Assembly (NCBI RefSeq): GCF_023238445.1
Contig: NZ_CP096658.1
Location: 1,550,001-1,614,000 of the forward strand
From: Halorussus gelatinilyticus
GTDB lineage: Archaea > Halobacteriota > Halobacteria > Halobacteriales > Haladaptataceae
Direction: 5' to 3'
Length of the DNA stretch: 64,000 bases
In this document: one piece after another, positions 37,512-46,356 of the stretch
How positions within the stretch are numbered: the first letter of the stretch is position 1
Layout of the letters: each line of letters begins with the position of its first letter
Notes under the pieces: generated by a model
What the model saw: only the letters and a program-made list of their open reading frames with translations
What the model was told of the DNA's origin: nothing
The model's database searches: none
Made by a program: the position numbers and the translations under genes

Positions 37512-38762
37512 CTATCCGCCGAACGCGCTCGCGCCCTCGGGGTCGATGCGGAGAAACGTCGGAATCGAGACCGCGGCGACCGCGATTTCGAGCGCGCCAG
37601 CGGTCAGGAACGCCGCGAGGAAGCCGAACTCGTCGGCCACGGTCCCGCCGACGAGGATGCCCGCGAGAAAACCCACGCTTCCGAAGGCGTTGAACCCCGC
37701 CATCGCGGTTCCCCGGCCGTCGGCCGGCGAGAGGTCCGAGACCAGCGCCATCGTCGCCGGTGACATCAGCGCGCCGATGACGCCGACGACGACCATCCCG
37801 ACCGCCGCGGTCGGCACGGTCGGCGCGAGTCCGACCCCGACCACGGCGAAGCCGTACAGCGCCGACCCCGCGACGATGGGACCGGTCCGGCCGACGCGGT
37901 CCGAGAGGACGCCGAAGGGGTACTGGAGGAGCGCGAACGGCGCGAAGAAGAGACCGAGCATGATGCCGGTTCCGGCGGCGTCGAGCGGGAACGCCTCCTG
38001 AAAGTAGACCGTCCCGACCAGCGCGAAGAACCCCGCGGTGAAGCGGTCCACGAACCCGAAGACGTAGGGGAGTCCGAGGACCGGCCGCTCGGTCAGCGTG
38101 GCGAGCGCGCGCCGGACGTGGCCGTCGTCCCCGCCTGCTTCCCCGTCCGCTGGGGCCGTTCCGTCCGCTCCGACCGCGCGCCCGCCGCTGGCAGGCGCGC
38201 GGTCGGGTATCGAGAGCGCGACCAGTCCGGCGACGACCAGTAAGCACCCCGCGGCGTAGAGGGGAACCAGCGCGCCGACGCCGTAGAGTTGCCCGCCGAG
38301 CGGTGCGCCGACGGCGGTCCCGAGACCGATGGCGATGCCCGCCGCGCCCATGTTCTTGCCGTGGCCGCCGTCCAGGTCCATCAGCATCGTCATCGACAGC
38401 GAGAACGCGCCGATGGTAGTCGCGCCCTGCACGGCCCGGAGCGCCAGCACCTCGCCGAACGACAGCGAGAGCGCGCCGGGCAGGGCCGCGAGCGCGAAGT
38501 AGCCGACCGCCCCGCCGAGCGCGCCCGCGGCGACCAGCGGCGTCCGGCGGCCGAGTCGGTCGCTGGCCGCGCCCCAGACGCCCGCGAAGGCGACGAACGC
38601 GGCGAACTCCGCGGCGAGGAACCACATGCTCGCGTCGAGCGCCGTGGTCGCGCCGACCGCCGCCACGAGGTCGGGCACGCCGGGGTAGAGCAGTACCTGC
38701 GCGAGCAGGACGGCGAACACGACGGACGCGAGTCTGATTCGGTCGCGGTCGGTATCGGTCAC
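37512..38762 (-). CDS. MFS transporter
   Basis: 416 residues from a GTG start, twelve transmembrane helices. The motif A loop between helices 2 and 3 is GAASDRLGRRTPLV, and its second-half counterpart is GVLSDRVGRTGPIV. A cytoplasmic loop of ~40 residues (~200-235) is Gly/Asp-rich. The best fit is the drug:proton antiporter (DHA1-like) branch, but the substrate cannot be inferred. It is divergent from the AbrB/PIN module. Confidence 0.9.
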   Translation of the reverse strand: MTDTDRDRIRLASVVFAVLLAQVLLYPGVPDLVAAVGATTALDASMWFLAAEFAAFVAFAGVWGAASDRLGRRTPLVAAGALGGAVGYFALAALPGALSLSFGEVLALRAVQGATTIGAFSLSMTMLMDLDGGHGKNMGAAGIAIGLGTAVGAPLGGQLYGVGALVPLYAAGCLLVVAGLVALSIPDRAPASGGRAVGADGTAPADGEAGGDDGHVRRALATLTERPVLGLPYVFGFVDRFTAGFFALVGTVYFQEAFPLDAAGTGIMLGLFFAPFALLQYPFGVLSDRVGRTGPIVAGSALYGFAVVGVGLAPTVPTAAVGMVVVGVIGALMSPATMALVSDLSPADGRGTAMAGFNAFGSVGFLAGILVGGTVADEFGFLAAFLTAGALEIAVAAVSIPTFLRIDPEGASAFGG

Positions 38763-38857
38763 GGTGAGACAGTCGAAGGTGAGGACCGAGCGGTCTTGTA
38801 AGCCGCGATAGGCGGTCGTCGGTTCGATCTGACGGCGACGACGGAGAATGAAACTGA

Positions 38858-38897
38858 TGTTCGCGGAACATTTATTGGATTCCCACTAGTAGTGGGA
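38858..38897 (+). promoter_or_regulatory. Promoter with two palindromes before the toxin-antitoxin pair
   Basis: TGTTC-GCG-GAACA (38858-38870) lies immediately upstream of the TATA box TTTATTGG (38871-38878). TCCCACT-AGT-AGTGGGA (38881-38897) covers the expected transcription start just before the ATG at 38900. Palindromes on both sides of the TATA box are the layout expected for autoregulation by the AbrB-type antitoxin encoded next. Confidence 0.65.
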
Positions 38898-38899
38898 GT

Positions 38900-39238
38900 A
38901 TGACGAAAGTCGACTCGAAGGGCCGCATCGTCCTCCCGAAGGACCTCCGGGAGCGACTGGGTCTCGACTCCGGAACCGAAGTTACGGTGCGCGAGGAGGA
39001 GGGCCGAGCGGTCGTCGAACCCGAAGAGAGTGCCGACGAGATTATCTGCGACCTCGAAAACCGAATCGAGGAAGCGGCCTCTCGCCGGGAGCGTCCGCAC
39101 TACGACGACGTAGAGGGAGAGGCCCGCGACCACCTCGAAACGATTCGGCGGCAGGCCAGCGATTCAGACGAGATAGAAGACGTTTCCGACGAGACCGCGA
39201 CCGACGCGGACGACGGGACGCCGAACGAGGAGCGATGA
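38900..39238 (+). CDS. AbrB/MazE-type DNA-binding antitoxin
   Basis: 112 residues. The swapped-hairpin AbrB fold occupies ~1-45 (TKVDSKGRIVLPKDLRERLGLDSGTEVTVREEEGRAVVEP). The C-terminal ~65 residues are acidic helices that should wrap the toxin. Its stop overlaps the PIN gene start (ATGA), the standard antitoxin-first arrangement. It should bind the palindromes at its own promoter and neutralise the PIN ribonuclease. Confidence 0.88.
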   Translation: MTKVDSKGRIVLPKDLRERLGLDSGTEVTVREEEGRAVVEPEESADEIICDLENRIEEAASRRERPHYDDVEGEARDHLETIRRQASDSDEIEDVSDETATDADDGTPNEER

Positions 39239-39696
39239 GCGGCGGACCCTACCTGTTCGACGTGGGCGTCACTGCGCTCGCTCACGCGGGGACGCCCGTC
39301 AGCGAGACACCGCTCTCGTACGTTCGGGAGGCTATCGGCGGAGAAATCGACGCAGTCGTCCCCTACCCGTCGCTCGTCGGCGCTCATCACGTTCTCACGT
39401 CGGTCTACGGATTCTCGAACGAGGACGCGTCGGGCCTCATGCAGCGATTCATGGACGCCAGTCGCGTCCACTGGTACGACGAGATGCGCGAGGAGACCGT
39501 TCGGGAAGGGTTCCAGTGCGCCGGCGACGCGAACGTCGAGGGCTGGGACGGCTACTACGCCCGCGTCGCAATCAAGGAGGGAGTCGAGACGGTGTTGACG
39601 CTGGACGACGACTTTCGCCGCATCGAGGGTGTCTCCACCGAAGTCGTTCTCACGAGAGACGAGTTCGAGCGATTGAACGAGTATCTGGACGGCTGA
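39235..39696 (+). CDS. PIN-domain toxin (ribonuclease)
   Basis: 153 residues. PIN-domain acidic residues are visible: Asp9 in YLFDVGVTALAHAG, and downstream acidic clusters GWDGYYARVAIKEGVETVLTLDDDFRRI (a D-x3-A ... T-x-D-D-x-F arrangement). The predicted toxin cleaves RNA such as tRNA in the VapC manner. It forms an operon with the AbrB-like antitoxin. The N-terminal two-thirds are more divergent than the C-terminal motif, so the family assignment rests on the two acidic motifs and the gene context. Confidence 0.82.
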   Translation: MSGGPYLFDVGVTALAHAGTPVSETPLSYVREAIGGEIDAVVPYPSLVGAHHVLTSVYGFSNEDASGLMQRFMDASRVHWYDEMREETVREGFQCAGDANVEGWDGYYARVAIKEGVETVLTLDDDFRRIEGVSTEVVLTRDEFERLNEYLDG

Positions 39697-39709
39697 CGCG
39701 AGTCCGTCG

Positions 39710-40783
39710 CTACTCGCCGACCGAAATCCGCTCGCTCGCGGGGTCGATTTCGACGCGCCCGCCGACCGGGAGCGGGACGCTCGGCGCGGTGTGGCCGAAG
39801 TCGACGTCGAAGACGACCGGCGCGTCGGGGTTGTACTCCGCCACCACGTCCGCGACGGTCTCGCGCTGATCCTCGCGGTACTCGGCGCGAGCGTCCGGGC
39901 CGGGGTCCTCGAAGAGGTTGCGGGCCTTCGCGCGACCGACGAGGACGCCCGCGAAGCGTTCGAGCAGGCCGCGTTCGCCCATGCCGATGAGGAACTGGCG
40001 AACGTCCAGCGCCGAGGGCATCTCCTCGGAGGTCTCCAGCAGGAGGATTCGACCGTCCAAGTCCTCGGGCGCGGGGAGGTACCGGCCGGCCCGCAACTGG
40101 GTGTCGAGGGTGCCGACACACCCGCCCCACGTCCGGCCGGAGACGGTCGTCTCCGGCCCGCGGAACGTCCACCCCGGATTCGGCTCCGTCTCGCGGTGGC
40201 GGTCGAGGTTGTCCGGGTCCGCCCAGTCGAGGTTCTCGTCGGTGAACTCCTCGGCGGGGCGGAGGTCGCCGAAGGCGTCGAGGTCGTCGGCGAAGAACGC
40301 GGTCTCCAGATGCTCGACGGTGTAGTCGTACATCGACCCCTGCATGGCGAGGTCGGTCATCACGGTCCCGCCGTAGAACGAGACGATACCGAGGTTCCAG
40401 AGGTAGCACGCGAGGTTGGTATTGTCGCTGATGCCGTAGAATCTGGTCGGGTTCTCCCGCAGGACTTCGGGGTCGAGATGCTTCAGGATTCGAATCTGGT
40501 CGAACCCGCCGATGACGGTGACGACGCCCGAGATTTCGGGGTCGGCGAACGCGTCCATCACGTCCCGCGCGCGCTCCTCGGGGTGGTCGTAGAGGTAGTC
40601 GCTGTCCTTCGCCGTGGTGGGGAACTCGACCGGTTCGAGGTCGAAGACCTCGCGGAGGCGCTTCAGTCCCAACTCGTAGACGTGCGGGTAGTCGGTCGCT
40701 CGGTTGGAACCGGGCGCGACGACCGCCACTCTGTCGCCGCGGTCCAGCGCGGGCGGGACGACGAACTCGTCGGACTCGCTCAT
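39710..40783 (-). CDS. S66 family peptidase (LD-carboxypeptidase / MccF-like)
   Basis: 357 residues from the ATG at 40783. The nucleophile elbow is YGISDNT (Ser119), preceded by VTVIGGFDQIRIL. The catalytic Glu region is LLLETSEEMPSALDVRQFL and the His region is FDVDFGHTAPSVPLPVG. S66 enzymes cleave LD-bonds in murein tetrapeptides (LdcA, B. subtilis YkfA) or hydrolyse microcin C-type aminoacyl nucleotides (MccF). This archaeon has no peptidoglycan, so it may act on imported muropeptides or detoxify peptide-nucleotide antibiotics. A long upstream in-frame extension is not acidic and is rejected. Confidence 0.88.
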   Translation of the reverse strand: MSESDEFVVPPALDRGDRVAVVAPGSNRATDYPHVYELGLKRLREVFDLEPVEFPTTAKDSDYLYDHPEERARDVMDAFADPEISGVVTVIGGFDQIRILKHLDPEVLRENPTRFYGISDNTNLACYLWNLGIVSFYGGTVMTDLAMQGSMYDYTVEHLETAFFADDLDAFGDLRPAEEFTDENLDWADPDNLDRHRETEPNPGWTFRGPETTVSGRTWGGCVGTLDTQLRAGRYLPAPEDLDGRILLLETSEEMPSALDVRQFLIGMGERGLLERFAGVLVGRAKARNLFEDPGPDARAEYREDQRETVADVVAEYNPDAPVVFDVDFGHTAPSVPLPVGGRVEIDPASERISVGE

Positions 40784-40887
40784 GGCAACCGGTTCGGTGT
40801 CGGGTTTCCTATGCGTTTCGGAGGCTCGGGAGCGACTCCCACGGCGAACCCCACAGATTGATGGCAATCCTCTGCCAGCACTCGGGC

Positions 40888-41088
40888 ATGGCCGACCCCG
40901 AACTGCTCGCCCGCCTCGACAGAATCGCCCTCCTGCTGGTCGCGCTCCTCGCGGTCGAACTGCTGGAACTGCTGAACGTGAACGCTCTCTTCCTCCTGTT
41001 GGTCGGCGGCGCGGTCTTCGTCTTCGGATTCGCGTACCTCTGGGGCCGGTCGGTGGTCGGAGTGCTCTCCGGGGAGGGAGTCCGATGA
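40888..41088 (+). CDS. Small two-helix membrane protein A of a pair
   Basis: 66 residues from ATG 40888 (ATG 40858 would add ten residues). A short amphipathic start (MADPELLARLDRIA) is followed by two transmembrane helices (~12-30, ~33-52). It overlaps the next gene by ATGA. The two proteins are alike in size, topology and 'LDRLVLLVGALL'-style first helix, so they may form a heteromer. Confidence 0.6.
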   Translation: MADPELLARLDRIALLLVALLAVELLELLNVNALFLLLVGGAVFVFGFAYLWGRSVVGVLSGEGVR

Positions 41089-41318
41089 CCGACGACCGCG
41101 ACCGCCTCGAATCGAAGGTGGACCGCCTCGACGAGCGAGTCGCCGGACTGGAAACCAAACTCGACCGCCTCGTCCTCCTGGTCGGCGCGTTGCTGGTCGT
41201 GCAACTCGCGCACGTCGTCGGCGGGGACATCCTTCTGAACCTCCTGTTGGTCCTGCTCGCGCTCGGACTCCTCGGTTTCGCGGCGGTCTTCTTGCTCGCA
41301 CTCGGCAAGCGCCTGTAG
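41085..41318 (+). CDS. Small two-helix membrane protein B of a pair
   Basis: 77 residues. The N-terminal ~30 residues form a charged heptad helix (RDRLESKVDRLDERVAGLETKLDRLVLLV), probably a coiled coil. Two transmembrane helices follow (~31-47, ~50-72), then the basic end GKRL. It overlaps the upstream partner by ATGA and converges with the GH43 gene with no gap. Function unknown. Confidence 0.65.
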   Translation: MTDDRDRLESKVDRLDERVAGLETKLDRLVLLVGALLVVQLAHVVGGDILLNLLLVLLALGLLGFAAVFLLALGKRL

Positions 41319-42398
41319 TCACTCGCCGACCGGCGGCACCTTCCTGACCGGCGGCACCCTCCCGACCGCGCTCGGCGTGCCGTCCTCGCCGACCACGGGC
41401 CACTCGTCGCACCACCGAATCCGGTCGAGCATGAGAACCCGGCGCGGGGTGTCGGCGACCCACGGGTTCTCCCGGACGTAGGCGTGGTAGAGCAGCCACC
41501 ACCCGCCGCGCTCGTCGCGGACGACCGCGCAGTGGCCCGGCGCGAGGAACCGGTCGCCGCCCTCCAGAATCGTCGTCCCGGTGACTCCCTCGGCGGTGAG
41601 TCGGCCGCCGTCGCGGTTGCGGTACGGTCCCCGCAGTCGCTCGGCGCGGCCCACGACGAGGTGGTAGGTGCTCTCCGCGCCGCGACAGCAGGTCCCCCGC
41701 GAGCCGAAGACGTAGTAGAATCCGCCGCGGGAGACGACGTAGGGCGCTTCCACGCCGTCGCCCGCGATGCGGAACGTCTCGCCCGCCACCGAGAGACCGT
41801 CCTCGGCGAGTCGGACGCCGTAGATGCCCCGCCTGCTCCCCCAGAACAGATACGGTTCGTCGTCGCCGCGCACGAACAGCATCGGGTCGATGGAGTTCGG
41901 GACGCCGATGCCCTCGCTCCGGAGGAGACCGCCGCGCGACTCGAACGGACCGGTCGGCTCCGGCGCGGTGGCGACGCCGACGCCCTCGTTTCGCGCGCCG
42001 AACTCGGCGTCCGAGTAGTAGAGCAGGGTCCGCCCGTCGAGGTAACCGACGCCGGGTGCCCAGAGGCCGCGGTACCGCGACCAGTCGGGCCTCTCGGCGA
42101 ACGCCGGGCCGACGAACTCCCAGTCCACGAGGTTCGGCGACTTCAGGACGGGGACCAGCGCGCGGTCGGGCCCGACTCCGGGCTTCCACGGGTGGTAGGT
42201 GCCGTAGGCGTAGTACGTGCCGTCCGCGTGGAGCACGTCGGGGTCCGCGAAAATGCTGTCGTAGACGGGGTTCCGGTAGGTGTCCGGTCGGCGGTCTCGG
42301 GAGTCCTCGGACGATGCTTCGCGGGCGGTTCCGGCCTCGGAGCGAGTCGTGCCGAAGCAAGCGACCCCCGCGCTGGCGAGGAGTTCGCGCCGATTCAC
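41319..42398 (-). CDS. Exported glycoside hydrolase, GH43 family
   Basis: 359 residues from a GTG start (position 42398). The N-terminus VNRRELLASAGVACFGT is Tat-like with a Cys that could be a lipid site. The five-bladed propeller has the first Asp in NPVYDSIFADPDVL, the middle Asp in NSIDPMLF and the acid Glu in DGVEAPYVV, as in arabinanases and beta-xylosidases of GH43. It would act on plant-type arabinan or xylan outside the cell. It stands alone without other polysaccharide genes. Open frame continues upstream past the start and is not used. Confidence 0.85.
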   Translation of the reverse strand: MNRRELLASAGVACFGTTRSEAGTAREASSEDSRDRRPDTYRNPVYDSIFADPDVLHADGTYYAYGTYHPWKPGVGPDRALVPVLKSPNLVDWEFVGPAFAERPDWSRYRGLWAPGVGYLDGRTLLYYSDAEFGARNEGVGVATAPEPTGPFESRGGLLRSEGIGVPNSIDPMLFVRGDDEPYLFWGSRRGIYGVRLAEDGLSVAGETFRIAGDGVEAPYVVSRGGFYYVFGSRGTCCRGAESTYHLVVGRAERLRGPYRNRDGGRLTAEGVTGTTILEGGDRFLAPGHCAVVRDERGGWWLLYHAYVRENPWVADTPRRVLMLDRIRWCDEWPVVGEDGTPSAVGRVPPVRKVPPVGE

Positions 42399-42514
42399 GA
42401 CAGGAGTATGGTAGTGGGTCCCAAAAGAATTCCGTCGAATCGGGAGGGCGGAAACGCATCGGCCGCCTTCCCCGACCGCCTCGCTCGCCGTCCGCAATCC
42501 TTGCCGTAACTGAT

Positions 42515-42524
42515 GGTTATAACT
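42515..42524 (+). promoter_or_regulatory. TATA box of the metY-metX operon
   Basis: GGTTATAACT is centred ~30 nt before the ATG of metY at 42550. Confidence 0.5.
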
Positions 42525-42549
42525 TCCAGAAGAAATATGCGTGTAGTAC

Positions 42550-43881
42550 ATGACCGACTCCGAAGAGGCGGCCGACCAGCCCCGCTTCGACACCCGGAGC
42601 CTCCACGCCGGCCACGGGGCCGACCCCGCGACCGGGGCGCGCGCGCCGCCCATCTACCAGACGACCTCCTACGAGTTCGAGGACGCCGACCACGCCGCGG
42701 ACCTCTACGCCCTCGACGGCGACGAAGACATCTACTCGCGCATCTCGAACCCGACCGCGCGGTTCCTCGAAGACCGACTCGCCTCGCTGGAGGGCGGCGC
42801 GGGCGCGGTCGCCACGTCGAGCGGGATGGCGGCGTTCGACTCGCTGGTCCTCGTCCTCGCGGAGTCGGGCGACAACGTGGTCTGCTCGACCGACACCTAC
42901 GGCGGCACCACTGCCCACCTGCGCCACACCGCGAGCAAGCGCGGCGTCGAACCACGGTTCGTGGACACGCTCGACTACGCGGCCTACGAGGAGGCGGTGG
43001 ACGACTCGACCGCCTTCGTCCACGTCGAGACCGTCGGCAACCCCTCGCTGGTGACGCCGGACTTCGAGCGCGTCGCCGCCATCGCCCACGACGCCGGGGC
43101 ACCGCTGGTCGTGGACAACACCTTCGCCACGCCGTACCTCTGCAACCCCCTCGACCACGGCGCCGACGCCGTCTGGGAGTCCACGACGAAGTGGCTCCAC
43201 GGGAGCGGGACCACGGTCGGGGGCGTGCTGGTGGACGGCGGGAGCTTCGACTGGGAGGCCCGCGCCGACCGGTTCCCCGAACTCGCGGGCGACAACGCGG
43301 CCTACCACGACACCGACTTCTCGCGGGACTTCCCCGACGCGCCGCTGGCGGCCGCGGCGCGCTGGCGGGCGCTCCGGAGTCTGGGCAACCAGCAGTCGCC
43401 GTTCGACGCGTGGCAGACCCTGCAAGGACTCGAAACCCTTCCGCTCCGGATGGAGCGCCACTGCGAGAACGCCGCGATTCTGGCGGAGTACCTCGCGGAC
43501 CGCGACGACGTGGCGTGGGTCGCGTATCCGGGCCTGGAGAGCCACGAGACCCACGAGAACGCCGCGAAATATCTCGATGGGGGGTACGGCGGGATGATTG
43601 CGTTCGGCCTGAAAGACGGGTTCGAGGCGGGGAAGGCGTTCTGCGAGAACGTCGAGTTGGCGAGCTTTCTGGCGAACATCGGCGACGCGAAGACGCTGGT
43701 CATCCACCCCGCCAGCACGACCCACGCACAGCTCTCGCCCGAGGAGCAGGAGGCGGCGGGCGTCTCGCCCGACCTCGTGCGCCTCTCTGTCGGCATCGAG
43801 GACCCCGCCGACCTGCTGGCCGACGTCGAGCGGGCCATCGAGGCGTCAACGGGGAACCGAGCGGGAGCGGGACCGACATGA
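42550..43881 (+). CDS. metY: O-acetylhomoserine sulfhydrylase / aminocarboxypropyltransferase
   Basis: 443 residues, Cys/Met metabolism PLP enzyme. '[28 protein letters not shown]' is the family N-terminus. '[22 protein letters not shown]' and '[13 protein letters not shown]' bind cofactor phosphate, and the Schiff-base Lys is in [10 protein letters not shown]. The ~440-residue length with the insertion '[20 protein letters not shown]' is typical of MetY rather than the shorter cystathionine gamma-synthases. It makes homocysteine from O-acetylhomoserine and sulfide. It overlaps metX (ATGA), which supplies its substrate. Confidence 0.95.
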   Translation: MTDSEEAADQPRFDTRSLHAGHGADPATGARAPPIYQTTSYEFEDADHAADLYALDGDEDIYSRISNPTARFLEDRLASLEGGAGAVATSSGMAAFDSLVLVLAESGDNVVCSTDTYGGTTAHLRHTASKRGVEPRFVDTLDYAAYEEAVDDSTAFVHVETVGNPSLVTPDFERVAAIAHDAGAPLVVDNTFATPYLCNPLDHGADAVWESTTKWLHGSGTTVGGVLVDGGSFDWEARADRFPELAGDNAAYHDTDFSRDFPDAPLAAAARWRALRSLGNQQSPFDAWQTLQGLETLPLRMERHCENAAILAEYLADRDDVAWVAYPGLESHETHENAAKYLDGGYGGMIAFGLKDGFEAGKAFCENVELASFLANIGDAKTLVIHPASTTHAQLSPEEQEAAGVSPDLVRLSVGIEDPADLLADVERAIEASTGNRAGAGPT

Positions 43882-45125
43882 ACCGGACGCGCGACACCGC
43901 CGACCTCGGCAATTTCGAGTTCGAGTGCGGCCGGGCCGTCCCGCTGGAGGTCGCCTACGAGACCTACGGCGAGTACGACGGACGCAACGCAGTGCTGGTC
44001 TGTCACGCCCTGACGGGGAGCGCGCACGTCACAGGTCCGAAACGGGCGCACGGCGACGGGGGCGACGACGCGGGCGAGGAGAGCGACGACGCGGGCGCGG
44101 CGACCGGCGGACAGGCCGCGGCGTGGTGGAGCGACGTAGTGGGGCCGGGCAAGGCCATCGACACGCGCGAGTACTTCGTCGTCTGCGCGAACGTCCCGGG
44201 GTCCTGTTACGGGACGACCGGTCCCGCGAGCATCGACCCCGAGACCGGCGAGGCGTACGGCACCGACTTCCCGGCCGTGACGGTCGGCGACTGGACGCGG
44301 GCGCAGGCCCGCCTGCTCGACCACCTCGGGGTCGGCCCGGTCCACGCCGTCGTGGGCGGGAGCGTCGGCGGGATGAACGTCCTGGAGTGGGCCAAGCGCT
44401 ACCCCGAGCGCGTCGATAGAGTCGTGCCGATAGCCACCGCGGCCCGCCTCGACCCCCAGATGCTCGCCATCGACGCCGTCGCGCGCCGCGCCATCACGAC
44501 CGACCCGAACTGGAACGGCGGCGACTACCACGGCGACGACCGGGACCCGCCCACGGACGGCCTCGCCATCGCCCGCCAGTTGGGGCACGTCGGCTACCTC
44601 TCGAAGGAGTCGATGGACCGGAAGTTCGGCAGACGGTCGGCGGGCCGGGCCGCGATGGCCGACGCCTTCGCGCCCGACGACCCCGCGGGCGAGTACTTCC
44701 CCTACCGCGAGGTCGAGTCGTACCTCGACTATCAGGCCGAGAAGTTCGTCGAGCGCTTCGACGCGACCAGCTACCTCTACCTGACGCGAGCGATGGACCA
44801 CTACGACCTCTCGTCGGGCTACGACTCGGACGCCGACGCGCTCGCCGGATTCTCCGGCGAGGCGCTCGTGATCAGTTTCACCGGCGACTGGCACTTCACC
44901 GTCGAGCAGTCCGAGCGCCTCGCCGACGCCTTCGAGACGGCCGGCATCGACGCGGCCCACCACGTCGTGGAGAGCGACCACGGCCACGACGCCTTCCTCG
45001 TGGAACCCGAAGAGGTCGGGCCGCCGCTCCGGGACTTCCTCGCGGCGGGCGTCGAGGGCCGGGCGGTCAGCGACGCCGACGAGCGGGAGTTCGCGCCGGT
45101 CCACGCGAGCCTCTTCGGGAAGTGA
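43878..45125 (+). CDS. metX: Homoserine O-acetyltransferase
   Basis: 415 residues, alpha/beta-hydrolase fold. The nucleophile elbow is [13 protein letters not shown], with Asp and His expected in '[19 protein letters not shown]' and '[17 protein letters not shown]'. An insertion of ~25 Asp/Glu/Gly residues (~55-80) after '[11 protein letters not shown]' is a halophile-type expansion. It acetylates homoserine with acetyl-CoA for MetY. The start at 43878 is set by overlap with metY. Confidence 0.96.
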   Translation: MNRTRDTADLGNFEFECGRAVPLEVAYETYGEYDGRNAVLVCHALTGSAHVTGPKRAHGDGGDDAGEESDDAGAATGGQAAAWWSDVVGPGKAIDTREYFVVCANVPGSCYGTTGPASIDPETGEAYGTDFPAVTVGDWTRAQARLLDHLGVGPVHAVVGGSVGGMNVLEWAKRYPERVDRVVPIATAARLDPQMLAIDAVARRAITTDPNWNGGDYHGDDRDPPTDGLAIARQLGHVGYLSKESMDRKFGRRSAGRAAMADAFAPDDPAGEYFPYREVESYLDYQAEKFVERFDATSYLYLTRAMDHYDLSSGYDSDADALAGFSGEALVISFTGDWHFTVEQSERLADAFETAGIDAAHHVVESDHGHDAFLVEPEEVGPPLRDFLAAGVEGRAVSDADEREFAPVHASLFGK

Positions 45126-45166
45126 GTTACGCGGTCGCTACCGCCGGTTAAGTGTAAGTAGAGTAA

Positions 45167-45293
45167 CGTTAGTGGGTCGGTGGGCGGCGTTAGCGTCTCG
45201 ATGGATTTCGTTAGTGTTCCGGTGGGTTCCGTTAGCATTTCAGTGGGCTTCGTTAGCACGCCGATGGAGCCACGTTAGCGTCTCGGTGCGGGC
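45167..45293. repeat. Six degenerate 21-bp tandem repeats
   Basis: Units start at 45167, 45188, 45209, 45230, 45251 and 45273, each with CGTTAG and then a variable TGTCTCGGTGGG-like tail. Five spacings are 21 bp and one is 22 bp. They fill most of the 206-bp gap between metX and the metalloprotease gene. The minus strand would encode heptads of the type M/T-L-T-x-P-T, but no real gene is supported. This could be a regulatory array, a recombination hot spot, or a slippage product. Confidence 0.85.
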
Positions 45294-45331
45294 GCAAACC
45301 TTGATACGGGGCGACGTTGTGCTACTTGTCG

Positions 45332-46348
45332 ATGTGGCGAACACTGTTCGTCGCTGCCCTCCTCGTGTTGGCGGGATGCGCCACCCACGCACCCGGCACC
45401 GAGGCGGACGACGACCGGTCGGCGGCCCATCGGGCGCTCACGTCCGAGGGCACCCCCGACCGGCCGAATCCGTGGGGGGAAGGGGAGCTGACGGTCGCTA
45501 TCAACAACACTGCGAACGAATCGCGGAACTTCCGGCCGCTGGTGTCCGACGCGCTGGCCTTCTGGTCGAACAACAGCACGCGCTTCGCCGGGTTCCCGCT
45601 GAGCTACGAACTCGCCCCGAACGCGTCGAACCCCGACGTGATAATCGAGTTCGTCGATTCCATCGAGTCGTGCGCCGACGTCGCCGAACCGGCGGGGTGT
45701 GCGCCGTACGTGACCGGCGGACAGGTCTCGCGGCCCATCACCATCGAAGTGGTCGGTTCGTACGACAACGCCTCGACGCGGCTCATCCTGAAACACGAAC
45801 TCGGCCACACCCTCGGGCTGAACCACACCGCCAGACCCCAGTCGGTCATGGCTCCGACCTCGCAACTCCGGACGCTCCCGCGGCCCAACGCCACCCAGCG
45901 CGACCTGCCGTGGGCCGACGCTAACTTCACGGTCTACCTCGACGCGGGTCGGACCGACGACCCCGCGGCGACCCGCGAGCAGGTCCGGCGCGCGCTCGAC
46001 TACTACGCCGACGGCGCGAACGGGACCGTCCCCGAGAACGTCTCCTTCCGGTTCACCGACAACCGCTCGGCGGCGGACGTGGTCGTGGAGTTCACCGACG
46101 ACCTGCCCTGTCGGACCGGCGACAGCGGTTCGTGCGGTCGGGTCCGGGGCAACGACCCCGACGGCGACGGCGCGCTCGAACGCTACGACCACCTCCGGGT
46201 CACGCTGAGCGACATCGACACCGAGGCGGTCGGCTGGCACGTCGGCTACTGGCTCGGCTACGGCTTCGGCTTCGAGGCGGACGCCGAGTGGCCCGCGCCG
46301 TTCCGGAACGCGACGTACGAGGAGCGACGCGAGGCGTGGTGGCGCTGA
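45332..46348 (+). CDS. Lipoprotein zinc metalloprotease with a decayed second domain
   Basis: 338 residues from ATG 45332 (an upstream GTG adds five residues). The lipoprotein signal MWRTLFVAALLVLAGC anchors it at Cys16 outside the cell. Residues ~40-165 are a zincin of the matrixin/metzincin type with HELGHTLGLNH (His155, His159, His165). Residues ~190-315 repeat the same order of elements (strand-helix-strand, a 'VVVEFTDDLP' strand like 'VIIEFVDSIE', paired Cys). There GWHVGYWLGYGFGF replaces the zinc motif, so only the first His remains. This indicates internal duplication followed by loss of catalysis. Many N-x-S/T sequons suggest glycosylation. Confidence 0.87.
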   Translation: MWRTLFVAALLVLAGCATHAPGTEADDDRSAAHRALTSEGTPDRPNPWGEGELTVAINNTANESRNFRPLVSDALAFWSNNSTRFAGFPLSYELAPNASNPDVIIEFVDSIESCADVAEPAGCAPYVTGGQVSRPITIEVVGSYDNASTRLILKHELGHTLGLNHTARPQSVMAPTSQLRTLPRPNATQRDLPWADANFTVYLDAGRTDDPAATREQVRRALDYYADGANGTVPENVSFRFTDNRSAADVVVEFTDDLPCRTGDSGSCGRVRGNDPDGDGALERYDHLRVTLSDIDTEAVGWHVGYWLGYGFGFEADAEWPAPFRNATYEERREAWWR

Positions 46349-46356
46349 CCACCGTC

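Noticed and set aside
44819..45259. A minus-strand frame with seven-residue repeats of the M-L-T-x-P-T type
   Set aside because: The heptads merely translate the 21-bp DNA repeat. The frame continues antisense into metX and has no promoter or ribosome site.
45167..45293. CRISPR array
   Set aside because: The units are contiguous and degenerate with no spacers between them, and no cas genes are in the window.
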